Below, piece after piece: positions 1 to 9,308 of a DNA stretch of 64,000 nt. The position numbers and the translations under genes are program-made. The stretch is from contig NZ_CP136624.1 of assembly GCF_032917945.1 (NCBI RefSeq), positions 992,001-1,056,000 on the forward strand, in the 5' to 3' direction. The notes under the pieces are model-generated. The model had not been told where the DNA came from and did not search any database. It saw only the letters and a list, made by a program, of their open reading frames with translations. Origin of the DNA: Bradyrhizobium sp. sBnM-33 (GTDB lineage: Bacteria > Pseudomonadota > Alphaproteobacteria > Rhizobiales > Xanthobacteraceae). Position 1 is the first letter of the stretch. Each line of letters opens with the position of its first letter.

Positions 1-1
1 C

Positions 2-1117
2 AAGATCCATGACATCGGGCTGCGCCTGCACAAGAACGCAGACGGCGAAACCGGTTTCGAGGTGCTGGTCGGCGGCGGTCTTGGCCGCACGCCGTTCATC
101 GCCAAGACCATCAAGCCGTTCGTCCACGGCCGCGACATTCTCAGCTATGTCGAGGCGATCCTGCGCGTCTACAACCAGTACGGCCGCCGCGACAACATCT
201 ACAAGGCGCGCATCAAGATCCTGGTGCATGAGCTCGGCATCGAGAAGTTCGCGCGTGAGGTCGACGAGGAATGGAGGCAGATGGGTCACAGCGCCCTGAC
301 GCTCGACCATCCCGTCATCGAGGAAGTGCGTTCGCGCTTCTCCTATCCGGCTTACGAGAAGCTGCCGCACATGCCGGACGAACTGAAGCAGGCCGCGCAT
401 GATCCGCTGTTCGAGCGCTGGCGCAAGAACTCGGTGGCCCCCCACAAGGTGCAGGGCTATTCGATCGTGACGCTGTCGCTGAAGCCGGTGGGCGGCCCGC
501 CCGGCGATGCCACCGCCGACCAGATGGACGCGGTCGCCGATCTCGCCGACAAATACTCCTTCGGCGAAATCCGCGTCGGCCACGAGCAGAACCTGGCGCT
601 GCCGCACGTTGCCAAGCGCGACCTGCCGCAGCTCTGGAAGGCGCTCGACCGTCTCGGGCTCGCCACGCCGAACGTCAATCTGGTCACCGATATCATCGCC
701 TGCCCCGGGCTCGACTACTGCTCGCTGGCCAACGCGCGCTCGATTCCGATCGCACAGGAACTGACCCGCCGTTTCGCCAACCACGACACCGCCGACATGA
801 TTGGGCGGCTGCACATCAACATCTCCGGCTGCATCAACGCATGTGGCCATCACCACGTCGGCCATATCGGCATTCTCGGCGTCGAGAAAAACGGCGAGGA
901 ATTTTACCAGATCACGATCGGCGGCCGCGCCGACGAAAATGCGCAGATGGGCGTGCTGATCGGGCCGGCCGTCCCCTATGCGGAAGTTGCCGACGTGATC
1001 GAAGACATTGTCGAAGCCTATCTCGCGCTGCGCGACCGTCCCGAGGAATTGTTCGTGGACACGGTTAAGCGCCTCGGCGTCGAGCCATTCAAGGAGCGGG
1101 TCTATGCCACTCGTTAA
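2..1117 (+). CDS. cysI: Sulfite/nitrite reductase hemoprotein subunit, C-terminal part
   Basis: The reading frame is open from base 2, so the gene starts upstream of the window; 371 residues are visible. The protein reduces sulfite to sulfide (or nitrite to ammonia) with a siroheme coupled to a 4Fe-4S cluster. The cluster ligands are visible as a Cx5C motif (CPGLDYC, about base 701) and a Cx3C motif (CINAC, about base 830), followed by GHHHVGHIG, typical of the family. The stop overlaps the start of the DUF934 gene, and cysH and the sulfate importer follow, which favours sulfite over nitrite as substrate. No flavoprotein subunit is visible, so the electron donor (ferredoxin or CysJ) cannot be decided here. 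Confidence 0.93.
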   Translation, partial: KIHDIGLRLHKNADGETGFEVLVGGGLGRTPFIAKTIKPFVHGRDILSYVEAILRVYNQYGRRDNIYKARIKILVHELGIEKFAREVDEEWRQMGHSALTLDHPVIEEVRSRFSYPAYEKLPHMPDELKQAAHDPLFERWRKNSVAPHKVQGYSIVTLSLKPVGGPPGDATADQMDAVADLADKYSFGEIRVGHEQNLALPHVAKRDLPQLWKALDRLGLATPNVNLVTDIIACPGLDYCSLANARSIPIAQELTRRFANHDTADMIGRLHINISGCINACGHHHVGHIGILGVEKNGEEFYQITIGGRADENAQMGVLIGPAVPYAEVADVIEDIVEAYLALRDRPEELFVDTVKRLGVEPFKERVYATR

Positions 1118-1619
1118 GAACGGAAGAATCACCACCGACCTGTTCGTCCATGTTGCCGACGGCGCCGAATTGCCGGGCGACGGAGCGGTCCTCATTTCGG
1201 CGGCGCGGTTCCTTGAAGATCCGGAAGCCATTCTCAAGCGCGCCGGCAAAACCGGCGTGATCTGGCCGAACAGTCGCGCCGTCGACGACCTCGTGCCCTA
1301 TCTCGATCGCTTGGCCGCCGTCGCGCTGGTATTCCCGACCTTCCGCGACGGCCGCGCCTACAGCCAGGCGCGCCTGCTGCGCGAGCGGCATGGCTATGAC
1401 GGCGAGCTGCGCGCCACCGGCCAAGTGCTGCGCGACCAGTTCGTATTCATGTCGCGCGCCGGTTTCGACGGGTTCGAGGTGAAGAAGGATGCCGACGCCG
1501 ACGCCTTCGCGGAGACCATGAAGCGCTATTCGGTGTTCTACCAGCCGACCGGCGATGGCCGCGTCACCGCGCTGAACCGGCGGATGCAGTTGCGTCATTC
1601 GGAGAGTGCCGGCCAGTGA
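1104..1619 (+). CDS. DUF934 family protein of the cysteine biosynthesis operon
   Basis: A 171-residue cytoplasmic protein of the DUF934 family, which in proteobacteria is almost always encoded between cysI and cysH; its biochemical role is not established. I chose the ATG at 1104 because it overlaps the last codons of the sulfite reductase gene and begins with MPLVKNGRI, the usual N-terminus. It contains a long central part with FPTFRDGRAYSQARLLRER, which is the conserved core. It overlaps cysH by four bases, so translation of cysI, this gene and cysH is probably coupled. Confidence 0.9.
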   Translation: MPLVKNGRITTDLFVHVADGAELPGDGAVLISAARFLEDPEAILKRAGKTGVIWPNSRAVDDLVPYLDRLAAVALVFPTFRDGRAYSQARLLRERHGYDGELRATGQVLRDQFVFMSRAGFDGFEVKKDADADAFAETMKRYSVFYQPTGDGRVTALNRRMQLRHSESAGQ

Positions 1620-2344
1620 CCATGATCTCACAGCATGCCTTTGCCTTGGCAGCGATCCCTCATTCGGCGCAGACGCTCGACCATAGCTTGCGCGACGCTT
1701 CGCCGTCGCATGTCATTGAAACCGCTCTGAAGACCGTCGGCCGCGAGCAGCTTGCGCTGGTGTCGTCGTTCGGCACGGAATCGGCAGCGTTGCTCAAGGT
1801 GATGGCCGATGTCGATCCCGCGATTCCCGTGATCTTTCTCGACACCGGATGGTTATTCGAGGAAACGCTCGCTTATCGCGATACGCTAATCGCGACGCTA
1901 GGCCTTCGCGACGTTCGCTCGATCAAGCCCTTGGAAGAAGCGCTCTCGCGCCAGGATCCCGATCGCGAATTGTGGTTTTCCGATCCGGACGCCTGCTGCC
2001 GTATCCGTAAAGTAGAGCCGCTGGCGCGGGCGCTCAAGCCGTTCTCGGCCTGGATCAACGGGCGCAAGCGGTTTCAGGGCGGCGCCCGCGCCGAAATTCC
2101 CGTCGTCGAGGAAGACGGAGCGAGGCTGAAATTCAATCCGTTCGCCAATGTGTCGCGCGAGGAGATCGAAGCGATCTACAAGCTCGCCAAATTGCCGCCG
2201 CATCCGCTGTTCGCCTCGGGCTACTTGTCGGTCGGGTGCATGCCGTGTTCGAGCCGGACCGCGCCGGACGAGGACGCCCGGGCCGGCCGCTGGCGCGGCA
2301 GGCCCAAGACGGAATGCGGCATCCATACGATGAAGACTTCGTAG
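1616..2344 (+). CDS. cysH: Phosphoadenylyl/adenylyl-sulfate reductase
   Basis: Reduces activated sulfate (APS or PAPS) to sulfite using thioredoxin. The 242-residue protein has the PP-loop region SSFGTES (residues 50–56), FLDTGWLF (74–81), a CC pair at 127–128, CxxC at 208–211 and the C-terminal active-site ECGIH around 233–237. The CC...CxxC set is the 4Fe-4S ligand signature of assimilatory APS-type reductases, so APS is the more likely substrate. The start is GTG at 1616 (ATG at 1622 also possible), overlapping the DUF934 stop. It ends the first gene block; 137 bases separate it from the sulfate-binding protein gene. Confidence 0.93.
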   Translation: MTMISQHAFALAAIPHSAQTLDHSLRDASPSHVIETALKTVGREQLALVSSFGTESAALLKVMADVDPAIPVIFLDTGWLFEETLAYRDTLIATLGLRDVRSIKPLEEALSRQDPDRELWFSDPDACCRIRKVEPLARALKPFSAWINGRKRFQGGARAEIPVVEEDGARLKFNPFANVSREEIEAIYKLAKLPPHPLFASGYLSVGCMPCSSRTAPDEDARAGRWRGRPKTECGIHTMKTS

Positions 2345-2481
2345 AGTCCGGACTTCATAGGACAACGAAGCTGCGGAACCGCAAACAATGAAATGCAGTT
2401 TCGTTGACTAAGCGGCCTTTCGTCGCGACTTATGCGTTCGTGATTGATGATATTCTTCATCAAGCTGAATGGAGATCAACG

Positions 2482-3471
2482 ATGATCCGTCGCATTCTGC
2501 CGCTTGCTGCCGGATTGCTCTGGGCGAGTTCGGCCTTCGCTGCCGATTACACATTGCTCAACGTGTCCTACGATCCGACGCGCGAGCTCTACGCCGATTT
2601 CAACAAGGCATTCGTCGCGGCCTATCAGAAAGAAACCGGCAAGAGCGTCGAGATCAAGCAGTCGCATGGCGGCTCGGGCTCGCAGGCGCGCGCGGTAATC
2701 GACGGGCTGCAGGCCGACGTCGTCACGCTGGCGCTGGCCTATGACATCGACGCCATCGCCGCGAAGGGGTTGGTGGCGCCGGACTGGCAGAAGCGGCTGT
2801 CGCTCAATGCGTCACCCTACACCTCCACGATCGTGTTCCTGGTGCGCAAGGGCAATCCCAAGGCGATCAAGGATTGGGACGATCTGATCAAGCCCGGCGT
2901 GCAGGTGATTACGCCGAACCCGAAAACCTCGGGCGGCGCGCGCTGGAATTACCTGGCGGCCTGGGGCTTTGCCGAAAAGAAATTCGGTTCGCTCGACAAA
3001 GCAAAGAACTTCGTCGCCGATCTCTTCAAGAACGTTCCGGTGCTCGATACCGGCGCGCGCGGCTCGACGGTAACCTTCGTCGAGCGCGGGGTCGGCGACG
3101 TGCTGCTGGCATGGGAGAACGAGGCGTTCCTGGCTCAGCGCGAATTCGGCAAGGACAAGTTCGAGATCGTAGCGCCGCCGCTGTCGATCCTCGCCGAGCC
3201 GCCGGTGGCGGTCGTCGACAAGGTTGCCGACAAAAAAGGCACTCGTGCCGTCGCCGAGGCCTACCTGAAGTATTGGTACACCAAGCAAGGTCAGGAAATA
3301 GCCGCGCGCAATTCCTATCGTGCGCGCGATTCCGAAATCGCCAAGGAATACGAAAAATCTTTCGCCAAGGTCGAACTTTTCACGATCGACGACGTTTTTG
3401 GTGGTTGGACCAAGGCGCAGAAAGATCACTTCGGCGAAGGCGGCATTTTCGACCAAATTTACAAGAATTGA
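2482..3471 (+). CDS. Sulfate ABC transporter, periplasmic binding protein
   Basis: A 329-residue periplasmic protein that binds sulfate (possibly thiosulfate) and delivers it to CysTWA. The ATG at 2482 has a GGAG sequence eleven bases upstream and gives a clear signal peptide ending in SSAFA before [17 protein letters not shown], the typical start of mature Sbp/CysP proteins; a longer frame from 2404 would spoil that signal. [21 protein letters not shown] and [12 protein letters not shown] are conserved family segments. The gene heads the transporter cluster, 39 bases before cysT. Whether to call it sbp or cysP cannot be decided from sequence alone. Confidence 0.93.
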   Translation: MIRRILPLAAGLLWASSAFAADYTLLNVSYDPTRELYADFNKAFVAAYQKETGKSVEIKQSHGGSGSQARAVIDGLQADVVTLALAYDIDAIAAKGLVAPDWQKRLSLNASPYTSTIVFLVRKGNPKAIKDWDDLIKPGVQVITPNPKTSGGARWNYLAAWGFAEKKFGSLDKAKNFVADLFKNVPVLDTGARGSTVTFVERGVGDVLLAWENEAFLAQREFGKDKFEIVAPPLSILAEPPVAVVDKVADKKGTRAVAEAYLKYWYTKQGQEIAARNSYRARDSEIAKEYEKSFAKVELFTIDDVFGGWTKAQKDHFGEGGIFDQIYKN

Positions 3472-3510
3472 TCTGGCCAACGGCCAGCCGTAGCGGAAGC
3501 AGGGGGATTT

Positions 3511-4347
3511 GTGAGCACAGCGGTCGCACGGCGCACGAGCTTGCCCGGGTTCGGTCTGACCATGGGCCTGACCCTGACGTGGCTCTCCGTCATCATCCTC
3601 ATTCCCCTCGCCGGCCTGTTCCTCAAGACGCTCGAGCTTTCACCCGGGCAGTTCTGGGAAATTCTCACCAGCCGCCGCACGCTGAATGCGCTGAAGATTT
3701 CGTTCGGTCTCTCCTTTGCCGCGGCCTGCGTCAACCTGGTGATGGGCACCATCATCGTATGGGCGCTGGTGCGCTACCGCTTTCCGGGCCGACGGCTGTT
3801 CGACGCGATCGTTGACATACCTTTTGCGCTGCCGACCGCGGTGGCGGGTGTGGCGCTGACGCAATTGTTCGCACAGAAGGGATGGCTCGGGGCGCCGCTG
3901 GCTGAGCTCGGCATCAAAGTGGCGTTCACGCCGATCGGGATATTCATCGCGATGGTATTCATCGGCATTCCCTTCGTGGTGCGAACGGTGCAGCCCGTCC
4001 TGATCGATCTCGATCCGGAAATCGAGGAAGCGGCCGCAAGCCTCGGCGCCAACCGCTGGCACACGGTTTTCCGTGTGATTTTGCCGAGCCTGATTCCGGC
4101 GCTGCTGACCGGGTTTGCGCTGGCGTTCGCGCGCGCGGTCGGCGAGTATGGCTCGGTGATCTTCATCGCCGGCAACCTGCCGAATGTGTCGGAGATCGCG
4201 CCACTGCTGATCGTGATCCGGTTGTCCGAATTCCGTTACGCCGATGCGACGGCGATTGCCGTCGTCATGCTGCTGGCTTCGTTCGTGATCATCTTCGCCG
4301 TCAATCGCCTGCAACGCTGGGCACAAACCCGCATTCCCGCGCGTTGA
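3511..4347 (+). CDS. cysT: Sulfate ABC transporter permease CysT
   Basis: A 278-residue inner-membrane permease of the sulfate importer, partner of CysW. It has a single N-terminal hydrophobic helix followed by the binding-protein-dependent transport domain; the EAA loop that docks the ATPase reads [23 protein letters not shown] near residue 170. The start is GTG at 3511 with an AGCAGGGGG stretch upstream. Ten bases separate its stop from cysW, consistent with one transcript sbp–cysT–cysW–cysA. Confidence 0.93.
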   Translation: MSTAVARRTSLPGFGLTMGLTLTWLSVIILIPLAGLFLKTLELSPGQFWEILTSRRTLNALKISFGLSFAAACVNLVMGTIIVWALVRYRFPGRRLFDAIVDIPFALPTAVAGVALTQLFAQKGWLGAPLAELGIKVAFTPIGIFIAMVFIGIPFVVRTVQPVLIDLDPEIEEAAASLGANRWHTVFRVILPSLIPALLTGFALAFARAVGEYGSVIFIAGNLPNVSEIAPLLIVIRLSEFRYADATAIAVVMLLASFVIIFAVNRLQRWAQTRIPAR

Positions 4348-4357
4348 GAGCCGATCG

Positions 4358-5332
4358 ATGTCGATGCAAACGAACGTTGTGACTCAGGCGACGCCGCTGA
4401 AGGCCTACGCGTCAACGGCGGGCGTTGCCATTTCCCCGCCGTCGCGCCACGAGGCGCGCGAACGTCCGCGGACGATTGCTTCGTCCAAGGACCTGCGAAG
4501 CGAGCCCGGGCCGGTCCGCTTCGTCATCATCGCGCTTGCCGTCAGCTTCCTCACCATCTTTGTCGTGCTGCCTTTGGTCGTGGTGTTCGCATCGGCCTTG
4601 TCGAAAGGTTTCGGCACCTATTTCGCCGCACTGGCCGAGCCGGAGGCGCTGTCGGCAATCCGGCTGACCCTGCTGGTGGCGGCAATTTCGGTTGGTCTCA
4701 ATCTGCTGTTCGGGGTGATCGCGGCCTGGGCGATTGCAAAGTTCGATTTCCGCGGCAAAACCTTCCTGGTCACGCTGATCGACCTGCCATTCTCGGTTAG
4801 TCCGGTCATTTCGGGCCTCGTCTTTGTGCTGCTGTTCGGCGCGCAGGGCTATTGGGGCACCTGGCTGCAGGCGCACAACATCCATATTCTGTTCGCCGTG
4901 CCGGGCATTGCGCTCGCCACCATCTTCGTGACGTTTCCGTTTGTGGCCCGTTCACTGATCCCGCTGATGCAGGAGCAGGGCACACAGGAGGAGGAGGCGG
5001 CGATCTCGCTGGGAGCGTCAGGCCTGCAGACTTTCTTCCGCGTCACTCTGCCCAATATCAAATGGGGCCTGCTATATGGCGTACTGCTGTGCAATGCGCG
5101 CGCCATGGGTGAATTCGGTGCGGTTTCGGTGGTATCGGGCCATATTCGCGGCGAGACCAATACCATGCCGCTACTGGTCGAAATCCTCTATAATGAGTAT
5201 CAGTTCGTAGCTTCGTTTGCGATTGCCTCGCTGCTCGCTATGCTGGCCCTGATCACGCTTGTCGTGAAGACCGTTCTCGAACGGCGTCTGGACGAAGGAC
5301 AAACCCCAAGGGACGATTCAAGTGACCATTGA
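4358..5332 (+). CDS. cysW: Sulfate ABC transporter permease CysW, with N-terminal extension
   Basis: The second membrane subunit of the sulfate importer. At 324 residues it is longer than the usual 280–290: about 50 polar residues (many Arg, Pro, Ser) precede the first membrane helix, which starts near [14 protein letters not shown]. The EAA loop [22 protein letters not shown] and the following [20 protein letters not shown] are typical CysW. The extension could be real or the true start could be internal; the ATG at 4358 is ten bases after cysT and is kept. The 3' end overlaps cysA by eleven bases. Confidence 0.92.
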   Translation: MSMQTNVVTQATPLKAYASTAGVAISPPSRHEARERPRTIASSKDLRSEPGPVRFVIIALAVSFLTIFVVLPLVVVFASALSKGFGTYFAALAEPEALSAIRLTLLVAAISVGLNLLFGVIAAWAIAKFDFRGKTFLVTLIDLPFSVSPVISGLVFVLLFGAQGYWGTWLQAHNIHILFAVPGIALATIFVTFPFVARSLIPLMQEQGTQEEEAAISLGASGLQTFFRVTLPNIKWGLLYGVLLCNARAMGEFGAVSVVSGHIRGETNTMPLLVEILYNEYQFVASFAIASLLAMLALITLVVKTVLERRLDEGQTPRDDSSDH

Positions 5333-6371
5333 AGTCAAAAATATCGTCAAGAAGTTCGGCGCATTCGCAGCCCTCGACAATGTCGATCTGAAAGTCGGCA
5401 AGGGCGAATTGCTGGCGCTGCTCGGCCCGTCCGGTTCGGGCAAGACGACGCTGTTGCGCATCATTGCAGGCCTAGACTGGCCCGACGCCGGCGAGGTGCG
5501 GATCGATGGTGAGGATGCACTCGGTCACGGCGCCAGCGAGCGCCATGTCGGATTCGTGTTTCAGCATTACGCGCTGTTCCGCCACATGACCGTGTTCGAG
5601 AACGTCGCCTTTGGTCTGCGCGTGCAGCCGCGTGCCGTCCGCAAGGACGAGGCCACGATCCGCGCCCGCGTCAAGGAATTGCTCGACCTCGTGCAACTCG
5701 ACTGGCTGGCGAACCGCTATCCGAGCCAATTGTCCGGTGGCCAGCGTCAGCGCATTGCACTCGCCCGCGCGCTCGCGATCGAGCCGCGCATCCTCTTGCT
5801 GGATGAGCCCTTCGGCGCGCTCGATGCAAAGGTGCGGAAAGAACTGCGGCAATGGCTGCGTTCGCTGCATTCTGAAATCCACGTCACCTCGATCTTCGTC
5901 ACCCACGACCAGGAGGAGGCGCTGGAAGTCGCCAACCGCGTAGTGGTGATGGACAAGGGCCGCATCGAACAGATCGGCACGCCCGGCGATGTCTATGACA
6001 ATCCCGCAACCGCCTTCGTTCACGGCTTCATCGGCGAATCCATCGTGCTGCCGGTGGAGGTCTCAGGCGGCTCGGTGCGGCTCGGCGGCCGGCCGCTCAA
6101 TATCGCCGCCGACGGCGCAGCCTCCGGCGCCTCAAAGCTGTTCGTCCGTCGCCACGACATGCAGATCGGCCCGGCCGGAACCGGCTCTTTGGAGGGGGCG
6201 GTGCGCCATGTCCGCTCGTTCGGCCCGATCCAGCGGGCGGAGATCGCCTTGACGGGCGGCGAGGGCAAGACCGTGATCGAGATCGATGCCCCCCGGGACC
6301 GGGAACTCCAGGCCGGCGAAATCATCAGCCTGCAACCTCGCCGCTACCGTATCTTTGCCGCCCAAGAGTGA
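5322..6371 (+). CDS. cysA: Sulfate ABC transporter ATP-binding protein
   Basis: The 349-residue ATPase that powers CysT/CysW. Walker A is GPSGSGKTT (residues 35–43), the signature [15 protein letters not shown], Walker [13 protein letters not shown] and the H-loop VTHDQEEA; a C-terminal TOBE-like regulatory domain follows (from about residue 235). The GTG start at 5322 lies inside the end of cysW, implying translational coupling. It is the last gene of the sulfur block; a palindromic intergenic repeat follows directly. Confidence 0.94.
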   Translation: MTIEVKNIVKKFGAFAALDNVDLKVGKGELLALLGPSGSGKTTLLRIIAGLDWPDAGEVRIDGEDALGHGASERHVGFVFQHYALFRHMTVFENVAFGLRVQPRAVRKDEATIRARVKELLDLVQLDWLANRYPSQLSGGQRQRIALARALAIEPRILLLDEPFGALDAKVRKELRQWLRSLHSEIHVTSIFVTHDQEEALEVANRVVVMDKGRIEQIGTPGDVYDNPATAFVHGFIGESIVLPVEVSGGSVRLGGRPLNIAADGAASGASKLFVRRHDMQIGPAGTGSLEGAVRHVRSFGPIQRAEIALTGGEGKTVIEIDAPRDRELQAGEIISLQPRRYRIFAAQE

Positions 6372-6377
6372 TTTCGC

Positions 6378-6463
6378 GTAGCCCGGGTGAAGCGCAGCGC
6401 ACCCCGGGGCTCCTTCCACGCGGATGGGCTGCCCCGGATTGCGCTCCGCTCCATCCGGGCTAC
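6378..6463. repeat. Intergenic palindromic repeat, GTAGCCCGG family
   Basis: The 86-base element begins GTAGCCCGGGTGAAGCGCAG and ends with the near-reverse complement GCTCCATCCGGGCTAC, so it can fold into a long imperfect hairpin. The same ends occur at 32210–32330. It lies directly after cysA. It may act as a transcription end or be a non-autonomous mobile repeat; no T-run follows it. Confidence 0.8.
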
Positions 6464-6578
6464 GAACCACGATTTCCGCGGCCGGTCTGCCTCTAATCGC
6501 CCCCCGTTCACCATTCAGCCACTGTTGGTATGCAACAAGCGGCCATCCAGGCTTAGGGATTCTCGGGGGATTCTTTCA

Positions 6579-7076
6579 GTGAAACGGGCGACCACCGCCA
6601 TTATCGGCCTATTGCTGCTTGCCGGCTGCTCGGCAGACGTCAAGATTCCGGAACAGCCGGCCATGTATCTCGACATGGCCCAACCCGGCGCCACGCTCGA
6701 CCCTGTGGCGGCGGCGATCCTGATCTCGCAATATCGCCAGAACAACGGCCTCGGCGTCGTCGTAGTCGATCCCGAGCTGATCAAGCTCGCCGAGCAGCAG
6801 TCGCAGGCGATGGCGGCCCGCAACAAGATGGATCACAATGTGAAGGGCCCGCTGGAGAAGCGGCTGGGGGCCTCAGGCTATCCGGCGAAGCTTGCGGTCG
6901 AGAATATCTCGGCCGGCTATCACACGATGGCGGAAGCCTTTTCCGGCTGGCGCGACTCGCCGCCGCATAAGGCCAATATGCTCAAGAACGGTGTCACAAA
7001 ATTGGGCATCGCGGCGGTTTATGATCCAAACACCAAGTATAAGGTGTTCTGGACGCTCATCCTTGCATCAACCTGA
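6579..7076 (+). CDS. CAP/SCP-domain lipoprotein
   Basis: A 165-residue secreted lipoprotein with a CAP (cysteine-rich secretory/SCP-like) domain. The GTG at 6579 has CGGGGGA nine bases upstream and gives a signal sequence with lipobox LLAGC, so the mature protein starts at Cys and is membrane anchored. Later segments fit the bacterial CAP fold: LAEQQSQAMAARNKMDHN carries the helix and His, then ENISAGYHTMAEAFSGWRDSPPHKANML gives the conserved Glu, His and SPPH motif. Function of bacterial CAP proteins is largely unknown. Longer frames from 6387 would run through the upstream repeat and are rejected. Confidence 0.85.
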   Translation: MKRATTAIIGLLLLAGCSADVKIPEQPAMYLDMAQPGATLDPVAAAILISQYRQNNGLGVVVVDPELIKLAEQQSQAMAARNKMDHNVKGPLEKRLGASGYPAKLAVENISAGYHTMAEAFSGWRDSPPHKANMLKNGVTKLGIAAVYDPNTKYKVFWTLILAST

Positions 7077-7211
7077 AGCAACTCCGGATACGGGCTTCGA
7101 GGTCTCACAAAACGATAAACTGGGCGTGATCCTTGCTTCGATCTTGCCTGATTGACGCCGTCGCGAACTCTCGCCACGGTGCCCCCCATTGTCCACTAGC
7201 CGACGGTCACG

Positions 7212-8387
7212 ATGGATCATTCCGATACCGCGCCGGCAACCACGCCCGCGATGGCGCAGCGTGTGCTGGTCCTGCAAGGCGGCGGCGCGCTCGGCTCCTA
7301 CCAAGCGGGTGCTTTTCAGGCGCTGTGCCGCTCGGGGTTCGAACCTGAATGGATCGCGGGCATTTCGATCGGCTCCGTCAATGCCGCGATCATTGCCGGC
7401 AACGAAGGCGAAAAGCGCGTCGATCGGCTGAAGGAATTTTGGGAGATGGTGTCATCTCCGGTGCCGTGGAAGCCTGTCGCGCCAGGCGACCGCGCGCGCT
7501 CGCTGTTCAACGAGACCAGCGCCGCGCTGATTGCGACCTTCGGCGTACCGGGCTTCTTCACACCGCGCATTCCGCCTGCCCCTTTGTGGCCGCCGGGTAC
7601 CCCGCAATCGCAGAGCTATTACGACACCGCGCCGCTGAAGAAAACGCTCGAGAAGCTGGTCGACTTCGACCGCATCAACGATCTGAAGACGCGGCTCAGC
7701 GTCGGTGCGGTCGGCGTAACTTCGGGCAACCTGAAATATTTCGACAATTTCGAGCTCAGGAAGCTCAGCAAAAAGATGGGCCCGGAGCACATCATGGCCT
7801 CCGGCGCGCTGCCGCCCGGCTTCCCTTCCATCGAGATCGACGGCGAGCACTATTGGGACGGCGGCATCGCTTCCAACACGCCGCTCGATTACGTGCTGGG
7901 CGCAGAAACCAACCGCGATCTCCTGATCTTCCAGGTCGATCTGTTCAGCGCGCGCGGCGAATTGCCGACGTCGTTGCTGGAAGCTGCTGAGCGCGAAAAA
8001 GATATCCGCTATTCCAGCCGCACCCGCATGGCTACCGATAAGAACAAGCAGGTGCACAATGCTCGGAAGGCGCTGCGCGAATTGCTTGGAAAATTGCCCG
8101 ATGATCTCAAGAACGATCCGTCGGTGGCAGTTCTCTGCAACGCGGCCGAGGAAAACACCGTCACCGTGGTGCATCTGATTTACAAGAGCAAGAACTACGA
8201 AACTTCATCCAAGGATTACGACTTTTCGCATGTCGCCATGGTCGAACACTGGAACGCAGGCGTCCGCGACGTTCATCTGTCGATGCGTCACAAGGATGTG
8301 CTGGAGCGTCCGCAATCCGGCCAGACCATGACGGCCTACGATATGACGAGGGATGTTTGGAAGACCGCCGCAGGCAAGCAGGAGTGA
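7212..8387 (+). CDS. Patatin-like phospholipase (DUF3734 type)
   Basis: A 391-residue predicted serine lipase/phospholipase. The oxyanion loop GGGALG (residues 23–28), nucleophile motif GISIGS (Ser52) and the DGG of the Ser-Asp dyad (D216) are all present, so it should be active. The C-terminal part from about residue 290, with TVVHLIYKSKNYETSSKDYDFS, matches the DUF3734 extension seen in this subfamily. It is followed after five bases by 3-hydroxybutyrate dehydrogenase, and the ribosome site of that gene lies in its last codons, so the two are co-transcribed. The pairing suggests a role around polyhydroxybutyrate or lipid turnover, which is inference. Confidence 0.9.
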   Translation: MDHSDTAPATTPAMAQRVLVLQGGGALGSYQAGAFQALCRSGFEPEWIAGISIGSVNAAIIAGNEGEKRVDRLKEFWEMVSSPVPWKPVAPGDRARSLFNETSAALIATFGVPGFFTPRIPPAPLWPPGTPQSQSYYDTAPLKKTLEKLVDFDRINDLKTRLSVGAVGVTSGNLKYFDNFELRKLSKKMGPEHIMASGALPPGFPSIEIDGEHYWDGGIASNTPLDYVLGAETNRDLLIFQVDLFSARGELPTSLLEAAEREKDIRYSSRTRMATDKNKQVHNARKALRELLGKLPDDLKNDPSVAVLCNAAEENTVTVVHLIYKSKNYETSSKDYDFSHVAMVEHWNAGVRDVHLSMRHKDVLERPQSGQTMTAYDMTRDVWKTAAGKQE

Positions 8388-8392
8388 ATGGA

Positions 8393-9181
8393 ATGGGTAC
8401 GTTGAAAGGCAAGACCGCTGTCGTGACCGGCTCGACAAGCGGCATCGGATTGGCTTACGCGCGCGCTTTTGCCGCCGCGGGCGCTAACGTTGTGCTCAAC
8501 GGCATGGGCGTGCCGGCCGATATCGAGCGCGAGCGTTCCGGCATCGAGACCGACTTCAAGGTCCGCGCGGTGCACTCGCCCGCCGACATGACCAAGCCCC
8601 CCGAGATTGCCGAAATGATCGCGCTTGGCGAGAAGACGTTTGGTTCGGTCGATATCCTCGTCAACAATGCCGGCATTCAGTTCGTGTCACCGATCGAGGA
8701 GTTTCCGCCCGAGAAGTGGGAAGCCATTATCGCCATCAACCTGTCGTCGGCGTTCTACGGCATCCGTGCCGCAGTCCCCGGCATGAAGAAGCGCGGCTGG
8801 GGCCGTATCATCAACACGGCTTCCGCGCATTCGTTGGTGGCGTCGCCGTTCAAGGCGGCCTATGTCTCGGCCAAGCACGGCATTGCCGGTCTCACCAAGA
8901 CGGTGGCGCTGGAGCTTGCGACGTTCAAGATCACCTGCAACTGCATCAGCCCCGGTTATGTCTGGACACCGCTGGTGGAGAAGCAGATTCCCGAGACCAT
9001 GAAGGCGCGCAACCTGACCAAAGAGCAGGTCATCAACGACGTGTTGCTGCAGGCGCAGCCAACCAAGGAGTTCGTGACGTCGGAGCAAGTCGCAGCCCTT
9101 GCGCTGTTCCTGTGCAGCGACGATGCTGCCCAGATCACCGGCGCCAATCTATCGATCGATGGCGGTTGGACCGCGGCATAG
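8393..9181 (+). CDS. 3-hydroxybutyrate dehydrogenase
   Basis: A 262-residue NAD-dependent short-chain dehydrogenase that interconverts 3-hydroxybutyrate and acetoacetate. TGSTSGIG (12–19), NNAG (91–94), Ser144 and YVSAK (Tyr157, Lys161) are the cofactor and catalytic motifs. The segment PGYVWTPLVEKQIP with many residues between helices matches the BDH substrate lid. The ATG at 8393 has AGGAG upstream at the end of the patatin gene. A strong palindrome 30 bases after the stop probably ends the transcript. Confidence 0.9.
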   Translation: MGTLKGKTAVVTGSTSGIGLAYARAFAAAGANVVLNGMGVPADIERERSGIETDFKVRAVHSPADMTKPPEIAEMIALGEKTFGSVDILVNNAGIQFVSPIEEFPPEKWEAIIAINLSSAFYGIRAAVPGMKKRGWGRIINTASAHSLVASPFKAAYVSAKHGIAGLTKTVALELATFKITCNCISPGYVWTPLVEKQIPETMKARNLTKEQVINDVLLQAQPTKEFVTSEQVAALALFLCSDDAAQITGANLSIDGGWTAA

Positions 9182-9210
9182 GCAGTCGCAAGCAGGCCCG
9201 GGAAGTGCGC

Positions 9211-9249
9211 CTAGAGCCCGGTTCTGATTGAATCAGAACCGGGCTCTAG
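9211..9249. terminator. Perfect 39-base palindrome, probable bidirectional terminator or repeat
   Basis: CTAGAGCCCGGTTCTGATT pairs perfectly with AATCAGAACCGGGCTCTAG around a single central base, giving a 19-base-pair stem. It sits between two converging genes (3-hydroxybutyrate dehydrogenase and TauE/SafE). The following bases up to 9312 (CTTTTGCTTTGACGCG...) look like the tail of a dispersed repeat unit. Confidence 0.7.
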
Positions 9250-9308
9250 ACTTTTGCTTTGACGCGTTTTCTTGACGCGAACGGGTGTCCACTTCGCTGG
9301 AAAACGCT